Below, piece by piece: positions 45,676-53,734 of a stretch of 64,000 nucleotides of DNA (position 1 is its first letter; every line of letters starts with the position of its first letter). The position numbers were made by a program, and so were the translations under genes. Under the pieces are notes generated by a model, which was not told the DNA's origin, did not search any database, and saw nothing but the letters and a program-made list of their open reading frames with translations. Location: assembly GCA_902782945.1 (NCBI GenBank), contig CACZOU010000026.1, forward strand, positions 56,310 through 120,309. The letters run 5' to 3'. This DNA is from an uncultured Methanobacteriaceae archaeon (GTDB lineage: Archaea; Methanobacteriota; Methanobacteria; Methanobacteriales; Methanobacteriaceae).

Positions 45676-46923
45676 TTAATCATCTTTTTCTTTTTCAAGT
45701 ACTCGGTACAGGTGATTTAATAATCTCTCTCCTGCATGTTCTAGTGTCCAGAATGAATGTACATATTTAACTCCATTTACTGAACATTTATTCCATAATT
45801 CTTTGTCTTCTGATAATTTAACTATTGCTTCTGCAAATAATTTTTCATCTCTTGGAGCTAATAATCCTGTTATTTTATGTTTTACTGATTCTCTAACTCC
45901 ACCTTCTTTAACACCTACTACTGGTGTTCCACAGGCCATTGCTTCTAATGGAACATAACCGAATGGTTCAAGGTAAGGTGCGTATACTACTAGTTTAGCT
46001 TTATTGTATAATCTTATAAGATCTTCATCAGATATCATTGTAAGAATATCTAATTCTACATCTTTATTTCTTGCTAATTCTTTTAGGAAGTTCACCCATC
46101 CTTCATCACTACTATTTCCAACAACAACTAATTCTGGTCTTTTATCTTTTGGTATGTGTGCTATTGATTTTATTAGAAAATCAAATCCTTTTGGTGGTAT
46201 ACATGTACCCACGGATAATACGAAATTGTCACGTTCAAGGTTTAATGGCTTAAACATTGTTGTATCCACACCAATATAGGATACGTAGGAGTTTTTACCA
46301 TATTGTTTGAGTATTGATTCATGGCTGAAGTAGGAATTTGCAAGTAGATTTTCTCCATATTGTGCAAAGGCCATGTCCCTATCATAATCCCCGGATTCTA
46401 TGTAGTTTACAAAGTATTGTGCAAATGGTTTGATTATTGGATTATTGAATATGCCTACTTTTTCTTTTTGGTCATTGACAACTTTTAGTATTCTGTCTTT
46501 TCTGATAGGCTGTTGACAGTAGTATACTGTTGGTTTTTTTAGATATTTTAGTATTACTGGTGTCATCGTGTATTGGTCTTGTTCACAGTAAACAATATCA
46601 TAATCTGAGTTATTGATGTCCTCTGCTATTTGTTTTTCTGTTTTCATTACATTATTTACGGATACTCTTTTGATTATTGCTGGTACATAACTGAATATTG
46701 AATAGATTTTTTCTCTGATAAAACTTGGACGAACATCATATTCTATCATGTTGCTGGCTATAGGTGCTAATGGTAGGTAATCTTCATTTGCTGTTCTTGG
46801 TATATATACATCTACTGTGTGTCCTTGTTGTGTTAGATAATCTATATAGGTGTATAGTGACCTTTTTGCTCCCCCAGATGGTAGATTATGAAAAACTGCA
46901 ATCTTTAATTTTCTGTCTGTCAT
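45676..46923 (-). CDS. GT4-family glycosyltransferase
   Basis: A 415-residue GT-B glycosyltransferase. The acceptor-side loop is VFHNLPSGGAKRSLYTYIDY. The middle has IVYCEQDQYTM and YYCQQPIRKDRIL near 120-145. The donor half has LSVGTCIPPKGFDFLIKSI near 228, and YLEPFGYVPLEAMACGTPVV near 318-337 with EX7E glutamates. AGAGGAT precedes the ATG. It forms a minus-strand pair with the GT2 gene downstream. The PPKGFD and GYVPLEAMACG phrases indicate a typical bacterial-like mannosyl/glucosyl transferase, but the donor is not determined. Confidence 0.87.
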   Translation of the reverse strand: MTDRKLKIAVFHNLPSGGAKRSLYTYIDYLTQQGHTVDVYIPRTANEDYLPLAPIASNMIEYDVRPSFIREKIYSIFSYVPAIIKRVSVNNVMKTEKQIAEDINNSDYDIVYCEQDQYTMTPVILKYLKKPTVYYCQQPIRKDRILKVVNDQKEKVGIFNNPIIKPFAQYFVNYIESGDYDRDMAFAQYGENLLANSYFSHESILKQYGKNSYVSYIGVDTTMFKPLNLERDNFVLSVGTCIPPKGFDFLIKSIAHIPKDKRPELVVVGNSSDEGWVNFLKELARNKDVELDILTMISDEDLIRLYNKAKLVVYAPYLEPFGYVPLEAMACGTPVVGVKEGGVRESVKHKITGLLAPRDEKLFAEAIVKLSEDKELWNKCSVNGVKYVHSFWTLEHAGERLLNHLYRVLEKEKDD

Positions 46924-47007
46924 GTTTCAATCCTCTTTTTATCCATATTAATTGTGGTTGGTGTAATAGTTATTATTTTATAAATCATTTTATATATTTT
47001 TAGATTA

Positions 47008-47940
47008 TTAATTTTTTAATAATCCATCTTTTAGCCCTTTTAATAGTGTTTTTGAATAGCTACTATTTTTTGTCATGTTTGTAACAGATTCTTTTAGTAC
47101 GTATAGAATTATGTATATAATGAATTTATAGTACTTTAAACCAGTAGTATGACGTTTCATATAGAATATTCTATTACGTGTATGGTAATATATTCGTGAT
47201 AATGATTTTATTGATGCTCCTTCCTTGTGAAATATATATCCATAGTCTGATACGCGTAATTTATATCCATGTTCACGTGCAATAGTAGACCAGTCTACAT
47301 CCTCCCAATACATGAAGAAATCCTCACTCATTAGACCAACATCTAATAAAATATTCAGGGACATTAATATGCAAGAACCAGTTATAAAATCAAAATCATG
47401 CACAGTACCCTTACTAGTAATAGCCATTGCCTCACCATGAACAAGATCAACTTTACCTCCACCAACAGTTTGTAAAGTAGTTCTATTATCATAGTAATAA
47501 TGATTAATTCCAACAAATCCTGTATCATCAGATTCATTAAATTTATCAAGCAATCCATTAATAAAATCGTTAGATACTATTGTATCATTATTTAATAATA
47601 CTATATAATCAGAAATCTTCTTTTCTGAAATATAATTAAGAGCAACATTATTACCACCAGCAAATCCACTGTTTTCATCATTCAATATAAATAAAACATC
47701 AATATCTGCTGGTTTATAATAATTATCTAAATCATTTTTAGTTTTGATATCAAATGAATAATAATCATCATGTTCAAGGTAATTTTTTATATAATTAACA
47801 GAATTTTCTTTTGAATCATTATCTACTAAATAAATATCATAATCAGAATAATCTATTCTTTTTAATGATTCTAAACATTCTACAGTATCCTCTTCACCAT
47901 TCCAATTAAGCAGTACTATAGATACTCTCCCATTATTAAT
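47008..47940 (-). CDS. GT2-family glycosyltransferase with non-standard start
   Basis: A 310-residue GT-A glycosyltransferase, paralogous to the gene at 44.7 kb. VSIVLLNWNGEEDTVECLES lies at the N-terminus, YLVDNDSKENS near 36, NSGFAGGNNVALNY and the metal site LLNNDTIVSNDF near 90-125, and ITGSCILMS and YWEDVDWSTIAREHGY later. The conserved N-terminal block is in frame and intact, but no ATG, GTG or TTG occurs between the preceding in-frame stop (47983-47985) and the block. The TTG at 47685 would remove a third of the fold. The best start is ATT at 47938-47940, after a GAGGG six bases upstream. Otherwise the gene has lost its start. Confidence 0.75.
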   Translation of the reverse strand: MNNGRVSIVLLNWNGEEDTVECLESLKRIDYSDYDIYLVDNDSKENSVNYIKNYLEHDDYYSFDIKTKNDLDNYYKPADIDVLFILNDENSGFAGGNNVALNYISEKKISDYIVLLNNDTIVSNDFINGLLDKFNESDDTGFVGINHYYYDNRTTLQTVGGGKVDLVHGEAMAITSKGTVHDFDFITGSCILMSLNILLDVGLMSEDFFMYWEDVDWSTIAREHGYKLRVSDYGYIFHKEGASIKSLSRIYYHTRNRIFYMKRHTTGLKYYKFIIYIILYVLKESVTNMTKNSSYSKTLLKGLKDGLLKN

Positions 47941-47954
47941 AATAATCCCTCTAA

Positions 47955-48212
47955 TTATTCTGTTTGATTCTGAGATGCTGATTCATCAGCTACAATGTCA
48001 TTATCATCTACATTCACGTATTCTACTTGAGGATTAAAATAATCATTTATCATCTCTGCTGCATTATCTTTAATATTTTGGAATTCTGGAGAATCAACAA
48101 CTTTTTTTAGTCCTAATCCTACAGCTACTCCACCCATGAATATTAAAGCATATTTACCTTTTTGAATAATATCCTCTTTTGAATTATCCCCTGAATTTTT
48201 ATTATTAGACAT
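47955..48212 (-). CDS. Small membrane-associated protein of unknown function
   Basis: An 85-residue protein with one hydrophobic, glycine-rich segment (about 20-36, GKYALIFMGGVAVGLGL) between a polar N-terminus and an acidic C-terminus. The shape recalls YtxH-like small proteins, but sequence similarity is not clear. GGAG lies nine bases before the ATG. It lies 14 bp upstream of the ATT-started GT2 gene, so it is the first gene of that operon. A role in anchoring or regulating the glycosyltransferase is possible but unsupported. Confidence 0.55.
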   Translation of the reverse strand: MSNNKNSGDNSKEDIIQKGKYALIFMGGVAVGLGLKKVVDSPEFQNIKDNAAEMINDYFNPQVEYVNVDDNDIVADESASQNQTE

Positions 48213-48537
48213 GTTTTATTACTCCATAGCATATTAGTTATATATTATATATAATTTATTTGATTAATATAATATCAATATAAAACAATTAATTTTTGTA
48301 ATTAATATGTCAACTTAGGACTCATACCATTATAGATTTCAAGATATGAAAACAAATAAAGGAATAAATGAAGTGGAAATTATAATGCATAAGGACTATG
48401 AAGAAATTATAGAAGCTGATTTTAAATTACTTGACGACTTTAAACGCTGATTATTTTAGGTGAAAAATAATTAACATAACATTAAAAAATAAGTTGAAAT
48501 ACTTTGTTACAAAGAATAAATAGGAGTTTTAATTAAA
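48213..48537. other. Intergenic region with a possible 34-residue open frame
   Basis: About 325 bp between divergent genes. It contains promoter-like AT-rich sequence and one small open frame at 48346-48450. Nothing else is evident. Confidence 0.45.
48346..48450 (+). CDS. Possible very small protein or gene remnant
   Basis: ATG at 48346 opens a 34-residue frame ending in TGA. The product is charged (HKDYEEIIEADFKLLDDFKR at the C-terminus) and predicted helical. No ribosome binding site precedes the ATG. It could be a small protein, the tail of a decayed gene, or chance. Confidence 0.2.
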   Translation: MKTNKGINEVEIIMHKDYEEIIEADFKLLDDFKR

Positions 48538-49641
48538 TTGAAGAAATTTAACTGTATATTTCCGGGATTATATAATTATATTCTAACTAAAGATGTTGGA
48601 ATGATTCCCTATGTGCTGTCAGAGAAATATGATTCTATTATCACAACATATGATAATGACAACTACACCTACATGGAGAATATTTTAAATAGTGATAACC
48701 TGGAAATCAATTATCTGGAAAATACAGGAAATGAGAGACGGGATGTTACTAGATATATCAGATCTAATGCAGGTGATATTGATTTTATTGAATTCTATCA
48801 TCTTAGATATAATCTTCTGCCATGGTATGTATTTACATATAAACTTCATAACAAAAAGGGCACCATACACCTAAAATTAGATGCTAATAATGATTTTATT
48901 GATTTTCTAGTTAAACGTGAAGGTTTCAAGCCAGGTGTACGTAGATTATTAGTTAAAATCTTGTTTAAGTTTATAGATGTTGTTAGTATTGAAACTATTA
49001 GGAATTATCATGTTTTAGAAAGTAGTAATCTAATTGATAATAATAAACTACTTTATCTGCCAAATGGGGTTCTTAAAACTGATGTTGATGTAAATAATAA
49101 GAATAAAACAATATTATATGTTGGTTCTATTGAAAAGAAAAATAAGTCAATAGACTTGTTATTAAATGCTATTTGTAATATTGAATTAAATGATTGGAAA
49201 GTAGTGTTAATTGGTGAAGTAAAAGAGGATATGACTGATTTTATAGATAATTTCTATAACAATAATCCTGAATTAAAGGATAAAATCATACTTAAGGGAT
49301 ATATTTCAGATAAACATGTGCTTGCAAATGAATATGCTAAATCAAGTATATATTGCTGTACTTCTAGTAAGGAAAGCTTTGGAATATCCACATTAGAAGC
49401 AGCATATCATGGAAACTATATTATATCAACAAATGTAGGAGGATCACAGGATATAATAGAAAAAACAGGATACGGAAAAATAATAGAACATGACAAAGAA
49501 CAATTAGAAAATACACTGAAAAACACTATTAAAAATTGGAATAAAATAAAAGAAAATCCTGAAAAAATTCAGAAAACAATATATGAACATTTTAGCTGGA
49601 TTAATCTTTGTAAAACATTAGATAATTACATGAACAGATAA
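48538..49641 (+). CDS. GT4-family glycosyltransferase
   Basis: A 367-residue GT-B glycosyltransferase and the last gene of the glycan locus. The N-terminal domain is divergent (KKFNCIFPGLYNYILTKDVG). The C-terminal domain is clear: YLPNGVLKTDV near 178, ILYVGSIEKKNKSIDLLLNA near 193, and KESFGISTLEAAYHGNYIIS near 281-300 with EX7E glutamates. The start is uncertain: TTG at 48538 lies eleven bases after AGGAG (48522-48526), while an in-frame ATT at 48532 lies five bases after it. The gene stands alone and runs opposite to the preceding three minus-strand genes. Confidence 0.8.
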   Translation: MKKFNCIFPGLYNYILTKDVGMIPYVLSEKYDSIITTYDNDNYTYMENILNSDNLEINYLENTGNERRDVTRYIRSNAGDIDFIEFYHLRYNLLPWYVFTYKLHNKKGTIHLKLDANNDFIDFLVKREGFKPGVRRLLVKILFKFIDVVSIETIRNYHVLESSNLIDNNKLLYLPNGVLKTDVDVNNKNKTILYVGSIEKKNKSIDLLLNAICNIELNDWKVVLIGEVKEDMTDFIDNFYNNNPELKDKIILKGYISDKHVLANEYAKSSIYCCTSSKESFGISTLEAAYHGNYIISTNVGGSQDIIEKTGYGKIIEHDKEQLENTLKNTIKNWNKIKENPEKIQKTIYEHFSWINLCKTLDNYMNR

Positions 49642-49746
49642 AATTAATTATCATAATTATTCATGATAAATATATATAATAATCTTAATAAAATAATAAA
49701 TATTCAAAAAAAAACACGGACATGACATTTATAATGGAGGCATAAT

Positions 49747-50682
49747 ATGAATATAAAAAACGTAGTAGTAGCCGGTGGAGGAGTACTCGGTAGTCAAATA
49801 GCATTTCAAACAGCATTTAGCGGATTTAATGTAACAATATGGCTAAGAAGCGAAGGATCAATAGAAAGAGCACAGCCAAAAATCGACAGACTAAAAAACA
49901 TATACCTCAAAACACTAGAAGCAATGAAAACAAACCCTCAAGCATACTGTAGAGGATTCACAGATAAACAAAATCTAACAGACGACGAAATAGATGAATT
50001 AAAAAACAAAGTAGAATCAGGCTATGAAAACCTAACACTCACAACAAGCTACGAAGAAGCTGGAAAAAATGCTGATTTAGTAATAGAAGCAATCGCAGAA
50101 GACCCAGAACAGAAAAAAGCATTCTATGAAGAATTATCAAAACACCTCCCCGAAAAAACAATAATAGCAACAAACTCATCAACATTACTGCCAAGTCAAC
50201 TAGCAGACTTCACTGGAAGACCAGAAAAATATTTAGCTCTTCACTTTGCAAATGAAATCTGGAAAAACAATACTGCAGAAATAATGGGTCAACCAAAAAC
50301 AGAACAGAAATATTATGATGAAGTAGTGGAATTTGCGGAAGCAATCAATATGGTTCCACTAAAACTAAAGAAAGAACAAGCAGGATACATATTAAACTCT
50401 ATGTTAGTACCATTCCTCTCTGCAGCAGAAGCATTATATGCAAATGATGTAGCAGACCCGGAAACAATAGATAAAACATGGGTACTAGCAACAGGTGCAC
50501 CATCAGGACCATTCAGAATTCTTGATGTTGTAGGATTAACTACTGCTTACAACATTGTAATAATGAATCCGAAAGCATCTGACATTAACACAACAGAAGG
50601 AAAAATAGCAGCAAAACTCAAAGAAAAAATAGATGCTGGTAAAACTGGAGTTAATGCCGGAGAAGGATTTTATAAATACTAA
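49747..50682 (+). CDS. 3-hydroxyacyl-CoA dehydrogenase-like protein
   Basis: A 311-residue NAD-dependent dehydrogenase of the 3-hydroxybutyryl-CoA dehydrogenase family. The Rossmann motif is VVVAGGGVLGSQIAFQTAFS at the N-terminus. ADLVIEAIAEDPEQKKAFY near 108 and IIATNSSTL near 134 follow, and the catalytic histidine is in LALHFANEIW near 156, where HFFNP has become HFANEI. The C-terminal dimer domain ends GEGFYKY. In bacteria such enzymes oxidise 3-hydroxyacyl-CoA, but no other fatty-acid or CoA gene is nearby and methanogens have no beta-oxidation, so the substrate may be different. GGAGG precedes the ATG. Acquisition from bacteria is plausible. Confidence 0.8.
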   Translation: MNIKNVVVAGGGVLGSQIAFQTAFSGFNVTIWLRSEGSIERAQPKIDRLKNIYLKTLEAMKTNPQAYCRGFTDKQNLTDDEIDELKNKVESGYENLTLTTSYEEAGKNADLVIEAIAEDPEQKKAFYEELSKHLPEKTIIATNSSTLLPSQLADFTGRPEKYLALHFANEIWKNNTAEIMGQPKTEQKYYDEVVEFAEAINMVPLKLKKEQAGYILNSMLVPFLSAAEALYANDVADPETIDKTWVLATGAPSGPFRILDVVGLTTAYNIVIMNPKASDINTTEGKIAAKLKEKIDAGKTGVNAGEGFYKY

Positions 50683-50709
50683 GAGGAATAATTTAAACCT
50701 CTTATTAAT

Positions 50710-50724
50710 CACCTAACTTTTTTT
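50710..50724 (+). terminator. CACCTAAC plus T7 element
   Basis: CACCTAAC followed by seven T lies 27 bp after the stop of the dehydrogenase gene. It is one of the clearest members of the recurring CACCTA-plus-T pattern. Confidence 0.5.
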
Positions 50725-50789
50725 AAAATAAATAATTAAATTAAATAAGCTTTCATAAAAATAGTATAATAATTTTTAGAATAATTAAA

Positions 50790-50864
50790 TGCTCCAATCG
50801 GGATTCGAACCCGAGTCTCAGGCTCGAGAGGCCCGAATGATTGGCCGGACTACACTATTGGAGC
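50790..50864 (-). tRNA. tRNA-Glu (anticodon CTC)
   Basis: On the minus strand the 75-nt gene folds as a tRNA. The acceptor stem GCTCCAA pairs with TTGGAGC, with discriminator A. The D-arm region is TAGTGTAGTCCGGCCAATCA, the anticodon stem CGGGC/GCCTG encloses the loop CTCTCGA with CTC at 34-36, and the T-arm TCGGG-TTCGAAT-CCCGA is perfect. CTC reads GAG, so this is tRNA-Glu. The TAGTGTAGTCCGGCCAA D-arm is typical of archaeal tRNA-Glu. The 3' CCA is not encoded and there is no intron. Confidence 0.96.
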
Positions 50865-51018
50865 ATGTGAAAAATAACTTGTTATTAGAACAATATTATT
50901 ATATTAGTAAATACTCTCGTTTATAATTTACTATTTCTAGTAGTAAAAAAGATAACATTTGAACTTCCTAAATGAAAAAATAAATAATCTCCTAAAAAAA
51001 GAACATGAAAGAGGAAGA

Positions 51019-51714
51019 TTATTTCTTAAATTTAATAATACTGGTTGAAAAGTATTTCTTATTATCAACAAATCCATGTACAATATTTTCATTATCCATT
51101 GTACAGTTTTGTACTGATACTATTTCTTTTTCTCTTGGATCTTTATTTATACAATCTTCTAAAACATCAAGATGTCTGGATGTTTTCATTGCAACAACAG
51201 TATCTACATATGGTAATATTTTTGCTAATCTTTCATCTACCTGTGGTACAACTGCCATTATATCATCTTGTTCTGTTAGCTGTATTCCGGCTCTTGATGC
51301 ACAGGCGGTGAATGATGTTATACCTGGAATAATTTCTACTTCAACGCCTTTTGCTTGTAGTCTTGTTGAAATATATGAGAATGTACTGAATACTGTTGGG
51401 TCACCCAGTGTTACAAATACTGCGTTTAGTCCAGTAGCTAATTTCTCATATAGCATGTTTGTTGCTTCATCCCATGATTTATCAAGTTCATCCTTATCTT
51501 CGGTCATTGGGAATAATGGCTGTAATATTTCACACTCTTCCTCTCTTTCATCAATAATTTGCTGAGCTATATTTAATGCAACACTAGGCTTTCCATTCTT
51601 AGATTTAGGTGCAAATATTATATCTGTATTTTTGATGATTTTTGCTGCTTTTATTGTTAATAAATCTGGGTCTCCAGGACCTACTCCTATACCATATAAT
51701 TTTCCAATTGCCAT
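51019..51714 (-). CDS. cbiL: Cobalt-precorrin-2 C20-methyltransferase CbiL
   Basis: A 231-residue tetrapyrrole methylase. The N-terminus GKLYGIGVGPGDPDLLTIKA is the family P-loop-like SAM motif; LGDPTVFSTFSYI near 103-115 and EIIPGITSFTACASRAG near 130-146 are typical of CobI/CbiL, which methylates C20 of precorrin-2. It serves cobamide synthesis together with cbiT at the start of the window. It is monocistronic, and no other corrin gene is beside it. Length and motifs are intact. Whether the natural substrate carries cobalt is inferred from the anaerobic lifestyle. Confidence 0.92.
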   Translation of the reverse strand: MAIGKLYGIGVGPGDPDLLTIKAAKIIKNTDIIFAPKSKNGKPSVALNIAQQIIDEREEECEILQPLFPMTEDKDELDKSWDEATNMLYEKLATGLNAVFVTLGDPTVFSTFSYISTRLQAKGVEVEIIPGITSFTACASRAGIQLTEQDDIMAVVPQVDERLAKILPYVDTVVAMKTSRHLDVLEDCINKDPREKEIVSVQNCTMDNENIVHGFVDNKKYFSTSIIKFKK

Positions 51715-51951
51715 GTTATCGTTCCTTTAATGTTTAAAAAAAAAATAATTAATAAATTCCTGTTTCTATTAAAAAATTCAATTAAAATTAAATTTCTAAT
51801 TTAGAATATCTTTATACTAATAATTTAAAAGTTTAAGTATATATAATTTTTAAATCCATATTTAAAAAAGGCTACAAAGTAATAAATTAAATATGAATCG
51901 CATGGAAAACATTGAAAAAAATAAAAACAGATGAAATAAAGATATGATAAT

Positions 51952-53697
51952 ATGAATACAATATTTTGTCCAAAATGTGGAATGATAAAAACCAAGTGTA
52001 TATGTTCAGATAAGGATAATGAACATAACTCATTACTTGAAAGACCTTCCGCAGAAGAAAAAGAAGAACTACAAAGACAACACCCTGACATCGATGATGA
52101 AATAATAGAAAACTTTCCATTCAAAGAAGCAAGACATAATCAGCTAGAACTTATAACAGAAATACTTAATGCCTTTGAAGATGGAAAACGTTATGTGATT
52201 CTAGAAGCAGGAACGGGTACAGGAAAATCAGCTATCGCAGCAACACTTGGACAAATCTTACAGCCAGCATACATATTAACCATGACAAAACAATTACAAA
52301 GACAGTATGCTGATGAATTTGGATATGCGCAAGTGAAGGGAAGAAACAACTTTTCCTGTTTAGATAGCGGGTCTTTAAATACTTGTGACCAGGGAACATG
52401 TCAAACAATAAGAACATCTGATGAATTCACATGCCCTTATGGTATAAAGATGGAACCAAATCATCAGAAAGATTTAAGAAAAGACGATCATAGCAACTAT
52501 TATACTACACCATTCACATTCAAATCAACAGAAAAATGTCCATACTGGAATCAAAAAGCAATAGCAATACAAGAACCAGTGACTCTACTTAACTATGACT
52601 ACGCATATCTAGAATTAAACTACGTACAACACTTCCAGAAACGTAACCTAATGGTACTGGATGAAGCACATAACATCGAAGATAAGATAATGCACAAACT
52701 TGAACTAAACATTTACAGCAGACAACTAGAAAAAGACATTAATGAAACAATACCACGTGACATGATGAGCTATACAGATGTTAAAGATTGGATAGCCTTC
52801 CTAGAAGCAATATTCGACTCCTATAATACTATAAATACAACAATGCTGACAAAACAAAAAGGAGATAGAATAGACCATACTAAAAGAAAAATAAAAGAAA
52901 TAACAGAGAATATCAAGAATGATCCCGAAAATTGGGTTGTATCAACAGAGGGTGAAATGGTATCATTCAAACCATTAAAAATAGATAAATATGCAGAAAA
53001 AACATTATTCCAGTATGCAGATAAGATTCTATTTATGAGTGCAACCATTCTTGACAAGGATTTATTCTGTAAATGGCTAGGATTAGACCCTGAGGAAGTA
53101 TACTACATAAAAAGTGAAAGTCCATTTAAAAAGGAATACCGTCCAATACACATGAGACTCGTTGGACCTATGTCAAAAAGAGCATTATGGCATACAGCAC
53201 CAAAAACAATACCTGTACTTAGAGAAATATTAGATAAACATAGAGACGAGAAGGGATTAATACATACTAATAGTTATAAATGTCAACAATACATTACAGA
53301 GCATATTCGTGACCAGAGAATATTATCTCACACTCCTAAGACTAGAGAACAAGTACTAGCAGAATTTGAAAAATCAAAGAATCCTTATGTACTAGTAAGT
53401 CCTTCAATGAGTGAGGGAGTAGATTTACCCTACGAGAAATGTCAATTCCAGGTAATATACAAGGTACCTTACCCTTATCTTGGTGATAAACAGATAAATG
53501 AAAGAAAAAATATTGACCCTCAATGGTATGCTTATAAAACAATTATGACATTAATGCAGGCATATGGTCGTGGTATGAGAGCAGAAAATGATCATTGTGA
53601 CACATATATTCTGGATAAGAATATACAAACAATACTTAGAAATAAGATGTATAGAAAGCTAATTCCTAAATTCTTTAGGGAAGCTATAACAAAGTAA
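51952..53697 (+). CDS. DinG/XPD-like superfamily 2 helicase
   Basis: A 581-residue DEAD-like helicase. It begins with a zinc-binding knuckle (C6, C9, C16, C18), has the Walker A EAGTGTGKSA near 85-94, and then a cysteine-rich insertion (FSCLDSGSLNTCDQGTC, TCPYG, CPYW near 130-200) that probably binds an Fe-S cluster as in XPD and DinG. The DEAH box is VLDEAHNIE near 237. The C-terminal helicase domain has SMSEGVDLPYEKCQF near 484 and QAYGRGMRAENDHCDTYILD near 544. It should unwind DNA 5' to 3' in repair. It is monocistronic, complete, and without a strong ribosome binding site. Confidence 0.88.
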   Translation: MNTIFCPKCGMIKTKCICSDKDNEHNSLLERPSAEEKEELQRQHPDIDDEIIENFPFKEARHNQLELITEILNAFEDGKRYVILEAGTGTGKSAIAATLGQILQPAYILTMTKQLQRQYADEFGYAQVKGRNNFSCLDSGSLNTCDQGTCQTIRTSDEFTCPYGIKMEPNHQKDLRKDDHSNYYTTPFTFKSTEKCPYWNQKAIAIQEPVTLLNYDYAYLELNYVQHFQKRNLMVLDEAHNIEDKIMHKLELNIYSRQLEKDINETIPRDMMSYTDVKDWIAFLEAIFDSYNTINTTMLTKQKGDRIDHTKRKIKEITENIKNDPENWVVSTEGEMVSFKPLKIDKYAEKTLFQYADKILFMSATILDKDLFCKWLGLDPEEVYYIKSESPFKKEYRPIHMRLVGPMSKRALWHTAPKTIPVLREILDKHRDEKGLIHTNSYKCQQYITEHIRDQRILSHTPKTREQVLAEFEKSKNPYVLVSPSMSEGVDLPYEKCQFQVIYKVPYPYLGDKQINERKNIDPQWYAYKTIMTLMQAYGRGMRAENDHCDTYILDKNIQTILRNKMYRKLIPKFFREAITK

Positions 53698-53734
53698 GTA
53701 AAAAATAGTAATATAAAAAAAAGAGTTAAGAAGT

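Noticed and set aside
20985..49641. Mobile element or genomic island with integrase in the glycan locus
   Set aside because: No transposase, integrase, terminal inverted repeats or attachment-site duplication could be seen, although the locus has the look of an accessory region.
50790..50864. tRNA-Ser or another long-arm tRNA
   Set aside because: The variable loop is short and the anticodon loop reads CTC, so the gene is tRNA-Glu.
51887..52124. Hydrophobic minus-strand frames before the helicase gene
   Set aside because: They overlap the helicase 5' end and upstream AT-rich DNA, have no ribosome binding site, and are in competing frames.
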